Source: Limnochordales bacterium (GTDB lineage: Bacteria > Bacillota > Limnochordia > Limnochordales > DUMU01). Taken from it: 64,000 nt of DNA. The stretch is taken from positions 122,134 through 186,133 of the forward strand of contig JADBKP010000003.1 in the NCBI GenBank assembly GCA_014896315.1, written 5' to 3'. A model generated the notes under the pieces. The model was given only the letters and a program-made list of their open reading frames with translations. It was not told where the DNA came from and made no database searches. Positions within the stretch are counted from its first letter, which is position 1. Each line of letters starts with the position of its first letter. Below, piece after piece: positions 37,281 through 43,987 of the stretch. The position numbers were made by a program, and so were the translations under genes.

Positions 37281-37370
37281 GGAAGGGTGCTGGAGCGGCC
37301 GAACAGGCACGCCTGGAGAGCGTGTGGCGGTCTACACCGCCCGTGGGTTCAAATCCCACCCCTTCCGCCA
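37281..37370 (+). tRNA. tRNA-Ser (anticodon GGA)
   Basis: The acceptor stem GGAAGGG pairs with CCCTTCC, followed by discriminator G and CCA. The anticodon loop CTGGAGA gives GGA at 37315-37317, which reads UCC and UCU. A long variable arm confirms the serine type. The prophage integrase gene ends 48 bases beyond its 3' end. Confidence 0.95.
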
Positions 37371-37417
37371 TTTTTGTACCTGTCTAGCTGCGAAAATTGT
37401 TAGTCGGGAACATGCTG
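37340..37417. other. Likely prophage attachment region at tRNA-Ser(GGA)
   Basis: The tRNA 3' half and the short spacer before the integrase gene are the expected place for the attachment core, because tyrosine integrases commonly use tRNA 3' ends. The matching copy should lie beyond position 64000, so the core cannot be proved here. Confidence 0.4.
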
Positions 37418-38608
37418 TCAAGCCTGACTGGAACTGCTGGCGTGTGATGTTTGACTGGAGTTTGACTGGAGTTGAGCTTCGGGACCAGTACTAGCAGTAA
37501 GTCCGGATATCGTGCTGACCGCCCGCCTAGCCATGTCGAGTGTCACACCTTGGTAGATAGCCAAGGTGGTCCTGACGTCTCCATGTCCCAGCAAAGCAGC
37601 AATAGTCTTCGGGTCTACCCCTGCATCCGCCAGCCAGGTGGCAAAGGACTTCCTTGTGCTGTGCAGGGTTAGGCGTTTGTCGAGACCCAAGCGGTCGCGA
37701 ATAGCAGCAAACATGTGGTCAAGATGCTGGGCACTGACCGGGCCACCATGTCGCCCCGTGCAAACAAAGCCATCAAGGGAGATAACCTTCTGGCTGGCTC
37801 GGTGGCGTTTTAGTGTCTCCCATAGTTCGGGAGGCATGGGAATGTCCCGCCTGCTCTGCTGCGTTTTCAACGGTTGCAGGCCATCGCGTTGAAGTTGCTC
37901 CACGACATGGATCACTCCATGTTGCAGATCCACGTTCCGCCACCGCAAGCCCAGGATCTCTCCCCTTCTCATACCAGTGGAGAAGGCCAGTAGAAGGGGC
38001 AGATACGCGACGCTCTTCTTGGCTTCTTCGAGCATGAGCCTGGCTTGCTCCTTGGTCAAGAAGGCCACCTCGTGTTTGACAGCGCGGGGAGGGTCCGCAA
38101 TTAGATCGCAGGGGTTGCGGGTGAGCAACCCTTCCTTAACAGCAGCCTCAAACGCCACGTGCAGGAGCTTGTGCGCCATCTCCGCCCTTCGGGGGGAGAG
38201 TCCCTTCTGCAGGATCTGGGAATACAATGCCTGCAGGTGTCTTGGAGTCACCTTGTCCAACCGTAGTTGTCCAATAGCCGGAATAATGTGGAGGCGTAGC
38301 TGTACGGAATAATCACGAACTGTGTTCGGTCGTAGCGGGCCTCCATCCCGACCACCAAACTGTTTGTGGTGCTCAAGCCATTGTGTTAGGAAGGCCTCGA
38401 CAGTCGGAGTACCCGCGTTTGGAAGGATACCCTGTCCAGCCGAAGCAGCCAGCTCTGCCAACTTTTCCGCGACCTCTTGGCGAGTCTTCCCGTATACGAC
38501 ACGTCGGTCACGTGTCCCGTCGGGTTTGTACCCGACCATGATCTGCCCTTCCCACCGACCATCAGGGCGCTTCCTAATTGAGCCTTCTCGGTTACCCCGT
38601 CTTGGCAT
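37418..38608 (-). CDS. Tyrosine recombinase (phage integrase)
   Basis: The 396-residue protein has an N-terminal arm-DNA binding domain (GSIRKRPDGRWEGQIMVGY), a SAM-like core-binding domain, and a catalytic domain. Its conserved residues lie in STGMRRGEILGLRW, LHSTRKSF, LLGHGD and the Tyr in AIYQG. It would integrate and excise the prophage at the adjacent tRNA-Ser. CTGGAGGGG precedes the ATG. It is codirectional with the late genes, and no repressor or excisionase is next to it. Confidence 0.95.
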   Translation of the reverse strand: MPRRGNREGSIRKRPDGRWEGQIMVGYKPDGTRDRRVVYGKTRQEVAEKLAELAASAGQGILPNAGTPTVEAFLTQWLEHHKQFGGRDGGPLRPNTVRDYSVQLRLHIIPAIGQLRLDKVTPRHLQALYSQILQKGLSPRRAEMAHKLLHVAFEAAVKEGLLTRNPCDLIADPPRAVKHEVAFLTKEQARLMLEEAKKSVAYLPLLLAFSTGMRRGEILGLRWRNVDLQHGVIHVVEQLQRDGLQPLKTQQSRRDIPMPPELWETLKRHRASQKVISLDGFVCTGRHGGPVSAQHLDHMFAAIRDRLGLDKRLTLHSTRKSFATWLADAGVDPKTIAALLGHGDVRTTLAIYQGVTLDMARRAVSTISGLTASTGPEAQLQSNSSQTSHASSSSQA

Positions 38609-38645
38609 TTAATCCCCTCCAGAATTGAGCAAAACTTACATGCCA

Positions 38646-38677
38646 TCATTTGTTCGCCATTACACTTCCGCCTCCTT
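38646..38677 (-). promoter_or_regulatory. Strong ribosome site and mini-ORF before the integrase
   Basis: On the minus strand AAGGAGG (38677-38671) is followed by an out-of-context GTG-TAA pair and by a five-codon frame ATG-GCG-AAC-AAA-TGA (38660-38646). Neither leads into the integrase frame. It could be a translated leader or minigene, or a decayed gene start. Confidence 0.3.
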
Positions 38678-38680
38678 GCA

Positions 38681-38732
38681 CAAAAGAAAACCCCCCGAGT
38701 CGGGCGACTGCCATTGGCCACTCGACCCGGGG
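38681..38732 (-). terminator. Rho-independent terminator upstream of the integrase
   Basis: On the minus strand CCCCGGGTCG (38732-38723) pairs with CGACTCGGGG (38702-38693) with one imperfect pair, followed by GGTTTTCTTTT. It would end the late transcript after the holin-like gene, leaving the integrase to a separate or read-through transcript. Confidence 0.75.
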
Positions 38733-38751
38733 TAATCGCAAAACTTGACCG

Positions 38752-38782
38752 TCTATACGTGTTAAGTAATCCGACTAGTCAA
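38752..38782 (-). promoter_or_regulatory. Weak candidate promoter upstream of the integrase region
   Basis: TTGACT (38782-38777) and TATAGA (38757-38752) are 19 bases apart on the minus strand, with a second TTGACA at 38796-38791. The spacing is long and a terminator follows, so this is tentative. The remainder of 38609-38828 shows only the terminator and mini-ORF. Confidence 0.25.
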
Positions 38783-38828
38783 GCCACTTTTGTCAAGTAA
38801 CGAAAGGGCGTCCTCGCCGAAGTCCACC

Positions 38829-39418
38829 TCAAAACCGCCACGTAGCCTGCACTCCTGCCCGCACCTTGTCCGGACCTCCGACCGCCACCCCAGCGGACCA
38901 GGCATCCGACTCCCACCGAATCCCGACGCCACCTCCCGAGGCGAGGCCTAGCGTAACGTCACCGACCCGGACCCCAGTGATTTTGGGACGACGGTCATTC
39001 CCTGGGCCTTCTGCTTCAAGACAGCCCGCTCGACCTCTGTGGCCACCCACGCCTCAAGGTCGCCCACAGCTGCCCGCAGGACCTCTGCTAGTGCCTTAGG
39101 CATGGTCGCCTGGAACTTCTCCCATGCCATCCTGCGGATCTCTTGAATCTCGTCCGCGGTCAGTTTCCCATCCTGGGCCTTTGCCTTCAACTGTTCAACA
39201 ACGGTCTGCTGCAGCTGGGCTACGATAGCCTCCACCTGCTGACGTCCGGTTTCCAAGGCGGTCAACAACAGCGCCAGCCCCCGGTTCTCCTTTTGGGCCT
39301 GGAGAACCCGGAGTACGTAGGAGATGCCAGCGACCACCAAGGCGCTGAGCAGGGTCAACAGCAAGCTTGCCAGGGTGGGCATTGCCTGGGCAGCAAGACT
39401 GGAAAGAAAGTCACTCAT
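38829..39418 (-). CDS. Predicted -1 frameshift extension of the LLH-type holin
   Basis: At 38987-38981 the minus strand carries C-CCA-AAA in the zero frame, an X-XXY-YYZ slippery heptamer, 146 codons into the holin-like gene. A -1 shift would replace the last ten residues with about 50 others, ending at 38829, for a 196-residue product. The added part is beta-strand-like: alternating hydrophobics in VRVGDVTLGLA and GVGIRWESDAWSAGVAVGG, and an aromatic end VQATWRF. No start codon exists for this frame close to its conserved-looking part. Frameshift mutation or a separate short gene are alternatives. Confidence 0.45.
38948..39418 (-). CDS. Phage holin, LLH-like (zero-frame product)
   Basis: The 156-residue protein has one N-terminal membrane segment (about residues 13-36) followed by a long amphipathic, Gln- and Ala-rich helical region, the plan of the LL-H family of phage holins. 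AAAGGAGAGGTG precedes the ATG. It lies downstream of a terminator that follows the endolysin gene and upstream of another terminator, so it may be a separately controlled unit. A -1 frameshift may give a longer form. Confidence 0.65.
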   Translation of the reverse strand: MSDFLSSLAAQAMPTLASLLLTLLSALVVAGISYVLRVLQAQKENRGLALLLTALETGRQQVEAIVAQLQQTVVEQLKAKAQDGKLTADEIQEIRRMAWEKFQATMPKALAEVLRAAVGDLEAWVATEVERAVLKQKAQGMTVVPKSLGSGSVTLR

Positions 39419-39444
39419 CGAACACCTCTCCTTTCATGGGCATG

Positions 39445-39466
39445 AAAAAAGCAGCCCTCTGGCTGC
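39445..39466 (-). terminator. Terminator between endolysin and holin-like gene
   Basis: On the minus strand GCAGCC-AGAG-GGCTGC (39466-39451) is followed immediately by six T residues (39450-39445). This is a canonical intrinsic terminator inside what looks like the late lysis module. Confidence 0.85.
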
Positions 39467-39491
39467 ACTCGTGAGCTGTGCACTATTCCGT

Positions 39492-40022
39492 CTAGGCGGA
39501 CAGATTCGGGACCGGTTTCCCCTTGTTTACCCCGCTGCGCCACAGGGCAGCGGTGATCTGGGCTAGGGTCAGACGTGGCGGTCGAGGCCACTCGAGGAGC
39601 CCGTGCAACCGCATGATCGACTTGAGCTTAGCAGCATATTTGGGGTCAGTGGCGTAGCCAGCTCGTGCGATCTCCTCTGCAAATCGCTCCGGGTCATCCG
39701 CCACCGCCAAGGCTTGGCTGTACCTCGGGTTTTCGAGGAGAAATGCTGAGTGATCCCGGAGGCTTTCATAAGGGGTTTCGTACGCCCGAAACTTGGCAAT
39801 CACAGACTGCTTCTTTCCGTTGACGTACTCGGTGGTACGGGCCTCCTGGTACGGGCCTTGGCCTGTCCACTTGATTCCAAACAGGTTGTTCCCGACAGCA
39901 CTCTTCCCCCACCCAGTCTCTAGGGCTGCCTGAGCTGCGATTACGGCAGCAGGAATGCCCAGTTCGTTCTGGAGCTTGAGCGCGTGAGGCTTGATCCAGG
40001 CGAGGAACTCCTTAGGCGTCAT
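39492..40022 (-). CDS. Phage endolysin, glucosaminidase (GH73) type
   Basis: The roughly 176-residue protein matches FlgJ/LytG-type N-acetylglucosaminidases, with AAQAALETGWGKS carrying the catalytic Glu, then NNLFGIKWTG, FRAYETPYESLRDH and YATDPKYAAKL. It has no signal peptide, as expected for a holin-dependent endolysin. ATG 40022 follows GGAGAGGTGG; GTG 40034 also lies in frame. The last 25 residues form a short tail of unknown function. Confidence 0.9.
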   Translation of the reverse strand: MTPKEFLAWIKPHALKLQNELGIPAAVIAAQAALETGWGKSAVGNNLFGIKWTGQGPYQEARTTEYVNGKKQSVIAKFRAYETPYESLRDHSAFLLENPRYSQALAVADDPERFAEEIARAGYATDPKYAAKLKSIMRLHGLLEWPRPPRLTLAQITAALWRSGVNKGKPVPNLSA

Positions 40023-40356
40023 GCTTGTCACCACCTCTCCGGGTCATGAGGGCGTCCACCCGTTGAGCCACCCGATTCACCTTTTCGGAGAGTTCTTCGA
40101 GGATCGTTTGCCAAGGCGGTCCTCCATCGCCGCGAGAGGTCCATAATTCGAATCGTCGGGTTAGCTCATCTATTTTCTCGGTCAACTCTCTCAGTGCAAC
40201 CTGCCACTGCGAGTTGACCTCGATCAACCGACGCTCTCGTTCTGCACTTGTTCTCATTACCCAGACCAGCAAGCCAACGAACAAAAGTGGCCAGGCAGCG
40301 ATAATCGCTGCTGTGACCGGGTATTGAAGAAGGAGCTTTGCCATCTCTGCTTCCAT
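40012..40356 (-). CDS. Small membrane protein, BhlA/XhlA-like holin or holin partner
   Basis: The 114-residue protein has one membrane segment (about residues 11-33) and then a charged coiled coil with heptad-like spacing (ALRELTEKIDELTRRFEL, ILEELSEKVNRVAQRVDAL). This plan is typical of BhlA/UviB or XhlA phage lysis proteins. It overlaps the endolysin start by 11 bases, consistent with coupled lysis genes. A second holin-like gene lies beyond the endolysin. Confidence 0.7.
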   Translation of the reverse strand: MEAEMAKLLLQYPVTAAIIAAWPLLFVGLLVWVMRTSAERERRLIEVNSQWQVALRELTEKIDELTRRFELWTSRGDGGPPWQTILEELSEKVNRVAQRVDALMTRRGGDKHDA

Positions 40357-40393
40357 CGTTCATCACCACCTGGCCCTAGTGGAACGCCCAGGG

Positions 40394-40684
40394 TCACAAG
40401 CCCTGGACGTCCGACAGTTCGATGATCAGTGTCTCCATGTCACGTCCACCCACGGTGCGCAGAGTGTGCGTCCGTGCGATGCCCTTACCGCTACAGACCT
40501 GCGTCCCGTCGGAGTAAAACACAGTGACATCGCTCTCCTCGTTCGCCAGCCCGGCAAGAGCCAGTTGCCCCGTAACCGGGGCTTGCAGCGTAATCAGACA
40601 CCGGGGGTCTTGCTTGGTCGGGATCTGAAGAGAAACCTCAAGGTTCGGGATCTCCACAGAAGCACCGTTCACCGTAATTGTCAT
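40394..40684 (-). CDS. Unknown phage protein (96 residues)
   Basis: The sequence is predicted to be mostly beta strand (VNGASVEIPNLEVSLQIP, VTVFYSDGTQVCSGKGIAR) and has no recognisable domain. It begins 14 bases after the second CC-motif protein and may be the last member of the enzyme cassette or an ordinary structural protein. No function can be assigned. Confidence 0.7.
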   Translation of the reverse strand: MTITVNGASVEIPNLEVSLQIPTKQDPRCLITLQAPVTGQLALAGLANEESDVTVFYSDGTQVCSGKGIARTHTLRTVGGRDMETLIIELSDVQGL

Positions 40685-40697
40685 TGCTTACCACTCC

Positions 40698-41303
40698 TCA
40701 TTCAGGGATTAGTCGGATCTCGACGTTTGGACCGACGGAATCGAAGGTATCGCTAAACCACGGATTGCTCACCTCCATCTCTCCCCCCGCCCTGCGAAAG
40801 ACAACGGGGGCGCGGAGTACAGTCTCCAGGTCGCTCCTGATGCCCTCGGGGATCAGGGGCAGGAGCTGGTTCGCGAATCGGACTGCTGCTCCGCAACGCA
40901 GGGTACATGGGACGAAGGGCAGCAGCGCCAAGTTGGGCCAGAAAACGTTCAGTTGCCACGGGAAGCTCAGCTCGCCCGATGCATTAGGAAGGAGCGTACC
41001 CAGGTTGTTCTGGGCCAGAGCGCAGCACCGGGGATAGCCCATTGCCAGCCATAGGGCTTCGTGCTTTCCCGAGGCCCATACTTCGGAGACCCGGGTTAGA
41101 GCTGCAGCGTCTCGGGCCACAGCGACCAACCCCACGTCGTCCACCCGGGACACTAACAAGCGGGCCTCCTTGGCTTTTCCAGCGAGAGTTTCGGGGACGA
41201 TGGTCGCCCCGCTCACCTCATGAGCCACCGCGAGAATGGGGAGCTCGCGCGAAAGAAAATGGACCACCTGCGCCAGGCGGTCCGCGTTTTCCGGGGACTC
41301 CAT
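40698..41303 (-). CDS. Second GYPxCC / PCxxxC protein of the radical SAM cassette
   Basis: The 201-residue protein shares with the 41821-42723 product the order GYP-x-CC (Cys 93 and 94) and P-C-x3-C (Cys 133 and 137), about 40 residues apart. The four cysteines could hold a metal or Fe-S cluster. The pattern recalls DUF483-type proteins, from memory only. ATG 41303 overlaps the methyltransferase stop in TGATG, so translation is probably coupled. Function unknown; a cofactor, electron donor or substrate-delivery role in the cassette is inferred. Confidence 0.8.
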   Translation of the reverse strand: MESPENADRLAQVVHFLSRELPILAVAHEVSGATIVPETLAGKAKEARLLVSRVDDVGLVAVARDAAALTRVSEVWASGKHEALWLAMGYPRCCALAQNNLGTLLPNASGELSFPWQLNVFWPNLALLPFVPCTLRCGAAVRFANQLLPLIPEGIRSDLETVLRAPVVFRRAGGEMEVSNPWFSDTFDSVGPNVEIRLIPE

Positions 41304-41824
41304 CACAGTTCGACCACCCCTGCTTGGCTGATTGGTCCGACCACCGGGGCATCTCTCAGCCTGAGCCCCGCCTCCCTGCAAAGGCCAGCGAGCGACCCAT
41401 ACCGGGTTACCCAGTCTCCGTAGGCGTAGGCAATGACGGTCGCCCCCGAGTGGCGAAGGCAGTTCAGCAGAAGAAACGCCCGGTAGATTGGGACTTCAAC
41501 GAGACGCCCGGGCATCAGCAGAACCACGTCAATGCTCCGGGGCAGACGATACTCAAACATGTCCCCGACCACGAAATGGTTGGCAAACTCGGGCAGCAGT
41601 TGCTTCGCGTTTTGGATGGCTACCGGGTTCACGTCCACCCCATAGGGAATGAAATCCGGGTTGCGTTCCCGGAGCTTTTTCAGCAGCGCCCCGTTCCCGC
41701 AACCGAGGTCGAGGATGTTACCGCCCTGCGCCACCTGGGGAATTAGGTCCAGAAGCGGGCGGTGCGCCTGTTCCTGGGCCTCAAGCGTGCTGAACCCGTT
41801 GTCTCGCCAGTACCACTCGTTCAC
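41303..41824 (-). CDS. Class I SAM-dependent methyltransferase of the cassette
   Basis: The 173-residue protein has the SAM motif ILDLGCGNGALLKKL, the acidic post-motif PYGVDVNP, and VVGDMFEY and DVVLLMPG as later motifs. GTG 41824 overlaps the stop of the upstream CC-motif gene in GTGA, and the stop overlaps the next start, so it is tightly coupled to both. The open frame to 42046 is antisense-like extension and is rejected. A methylated substrate in the phage-encoded protein is inferred from context only. Confidence 0.87.
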   Translation of the reverse strand: MNEWYWRDNGFSTLEAQEQAHRPLLDLIPQVAQGGNILDLGCGNGALLKKLRERNPDFIPYGVDVNPVAIQNAKQLLPEFANHFVVGDMFEYRLPRSIDVVLLMPGRLVEVPIYRAFLLLNCLRHSGATVIAYAYGDWVTRYGSLAGLCREAGLRLRDAPVVGPISQAGVVEL

Positions 41825-42723
41825 TCCGCCCCCACCGCCTTCCGGTAGGACTTGGTCTCGGTAAGGCGCGTCCCTCTGGGTGACCTGAACGGAAACACGA
41901 GCCCCTGCGCCCCCTCCTCGGGGTAGCTCGTCCCCTGGCGTCTTACCACCAGCTTGCTGGGGGTGTAGTCCGTACGAGCGGTAATCTGCAGCACTGGCGT
42001 CTTGATTATGGCAATTCCGTGCAGGGCAGACCATTCGACGGGCCATGAAAGCATCTCCAACAGCCAGTCCATCTCCCGGTCATAGCCTCGTGCCCGCCCG
42101 ACCTCGACCAGGCGTCTTCCGAAGTCCACCGTGGCCTGGCAGGTAAAGCTGCATGGTAGGTGGGGTACTGCTCGTACCCCGAGCCACCTTAGCAGGATGT
42201 TGGCCTCAGGAGGCCCCGAGACCTCGACCACGTGCCCTTCCGGGCCAACGGTATTGGTAGCCATCTGCCAGGTTGTATCCACGTGTTGCCCGTCTACCCA
42301 GACCCGGCGGAAGAAGTCGATGCAACATCCCGGATACCCGAGCAGTTGTCCAATGATCTCGTCATCGCGATCTGAGGAGGCTCTGGCGAATTCCGAGGCG
42401 ACCTCGGGCTTGCAGATGGCCACCCGGTATTCCCATGCCCCACCTGGCTTGATCCCTGGCGTTGTTGCGGCATAGGTGCGACCTCTGCCCTGCCGGGCCA
42501 GTGGCACGAGAACTAGCCCTAGGTCCATCACATACCGCGCCCGCGCTGGTAGTTCTTCGGGCGTTGCTACCTGGAGGGCAGCTTGGCGCATGCCTTCGCT
42601 AACCGCCCAGACCTCGACCTCCGTCCACACGCGCTGGATGGCCTCGACTCGGGGTTGCCAAACTTCTCTGGCACGCTGGCTTGCCCACATCACTCGTGTA
42701 AAGTCCGGAAGCTCAAAGCTCAC
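41821..42723 (-). CDS. First GYPxCC / PCxxxC protein of the radical SAM cassette
   Basis: The 300-residue protein carries GYPGCCIDFF (Cys 133 and 134) and HLPCSFTC (Cys 191 and 195). It resembles DUF483-like proteins in the GYPxCC-xxFF signature, a recollection that was not searched. GTG 42723 overlaps the radical SAM stop in GTGA. The N-terminal 100 residues are helical, and the C-terminal part is beta-rich. The shared cysteine layout with the 40698-41303 product suggests two paralogous, possibly paired, metal-binding proteins serving the same pathway. Confidence 0.82.
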   Translation of the reverse strand: MSFELPDFTRVMWASQRAREVWQPRVEAIQRVWTEVEVWAVSEGMRQAALQVATPEELPARARYVMDLGLVLVPLARQGRGRTYAATTPGIKPGGAWEYRVAICKPEVASEFARASSDRDDEIIGQLLGYPGCCIDFFRRVWVDGQHVDTTWQMATNTVGPEGHVVEVSGPPEANILLRWLGVRAVPHLPCSFTCQATVDFGRRLVEVGRARGYDREMDWLLEMLSWPVEWSALHGIAIIKTPVLQITARTDYTPSKLVVRRQGTSYPEEGAQGLVFPFRSPRGTRLTETKSYRKAVGAE

Positions 42724-43976
42724 TGCCCCGCCCCCCTCGTGTCATAGTGGTCGCCATGGGTTATCTGGTCTCCGTGGCCTCCCGGGTGGCACTGGCCACC
42801 GACGACAGGCGCCCTCCCGCCCCGGAGAGCCTGTCTTGCCTGCTGAATCGTAGGGCGTTCCCCTGCAACCCACCGGGCCAAGAAGTAGCGTTCGATGTCC
42901 TGGCGCTTCGGATCTTGGGAGATGGGCGTGATTCCGACGTCAAGCAGTTTGGCCTCGAAATACTCCATCAGCCCGAACCAAACCCGACAATGCTCGCTCC
43001 GGTTACGCCAGTCCCCGTCAATGGCTGTAGCTGGGCAGTTACCCTTGCAAGCAAGCCAAAACCTGCATCCCTGGCAGCCCCCGTCCTCCTGTGGGGTCTG
43101 GTATAGAGCCAGGTAGCGCTCGAAACCCACTTGGTCTGCCTTGAACCAATCGACCCCGTCCTTGTTGGTCCTGCTACAGTTCGACCGCTCCCCGTGGGCC
43201 TCTATGCCCCTTACAGCATGTGTGGTCCATGCGTCGCACCCCTGCCAGATACAGGTGGCGCGCCCGTCCTCGCCTTTGAGCATGGCAAGGATGTCTCGGA
43301 AAACGTCAAACCGTAGGGTTTTCAGTTCCCGCTCGAGCTTAGCGAGTTCGATGAACGCACTCAGGTTCTCCTCGTCCGACAACGCCCACCGAGCCCGAAC
43401 TAGCGGGTGGTCGACCTCAAGAATGTGCAACCTGGCACTCTGGATGCCCTTTTGGTCCAGCTCCCTGAACCAATCCTTAAGTCTGGGAAGGCGCTCTGGG
43501 CTGGCATTCCCCCGGTGCAAGGTAACAATTAAGCCGGGCTTGAGCCCGGCTTCAAGCAGCTTGTCGATGGCTTGCATCGTTCTTCGAGTCGCCTCTCGCG
43601 TCTTTTCGAGGCTACCAGCCCATCTGACATCATTGAGTTCATCTGGCCCATCGATGCTAATCCCGACGTTGACATTGTAGCGCTTGAACAACTCGATATG
43701 CTTGTCGGTGATCAAGGCCCCGTTGGTCTGTATACCGTTTCTCCCGAACCGCTCATAGCCCCAACGCCAAAGTTCCTTGAGGTCAGACAAAGGCATCAAG
43801 AGTGCCTCACCGCCAAACAAGGAGAAGCTGTCAGCGCCCTCTGCTTCGACAGCCCGTTTGATCGCGTCAAGGTCGTAATCCCGCGCGAAGTTTCCCGCAT
43901 CGCGGACGGGATGCTCGTAACAATATGTACATGCAAGATTGCACGTGACGCCAAGTGGTCTTACTTCGGCGTTCAT
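42720..43976 (-). CDS. Radical SAM/SPASM peptide-modifying enzyme
   Basis: The 418-residue protein has the radical SAM cluster motif CNLACTYC (Cys 12, 16, 19), the GGEALL motif, and a SPASM domain for auxiliary clusters with Cys 242, 247, 267, 301, 304, 310, 314 and 330. SPASM enzymes of this build make thioether or carbon-carbon crosslinks in ribosomal peptides. No RRE-like leader-binding domain is evident. The last 20 residues contain HGD, HGD and HYD, the same triplets seen in the protein encoded just upstream, its likely substrate. GAGGAGG precedes ATG 43976. Confidence 0.93.
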   Translation of the reverse strand: MNAEVRPLGVTCNLACTYCYEHPVRDAGNFARDYDLDAIKRAVEAEGADSFSLFGGEALLMPLSDLKELWRWGYERFGRNGIQTNGALITDKHIELFKRYNVNVGISIDGPDELNDVRWAGSLEKTREATRRTMQAIDKLLEAGLKPGLIVTLHRGNASPERLPRLKDWFRELDQKGIQSARLHILEVDHPLVRARWALSDEENLSAFIELAKLERELKTLRFDVFRDILAMLKGEDGRATCIWQGCDAWTTHAVRGIEAHGERSNCSRTNKDGVDWFKADQVGFERYLALYQTPQEDGGCQGCRFWLACKGNCPATAIDGDWRNRSEHCRVWFGLMEYFEAKLLDVGITPISQDPKRQDIERYFLARWVAGERPTIQQARQALRGGRAPVVGGQCHPGGHGDQITHGDHYDTRGAGQ

Positions 43977-43987
43977 CGTTTGCCTCC

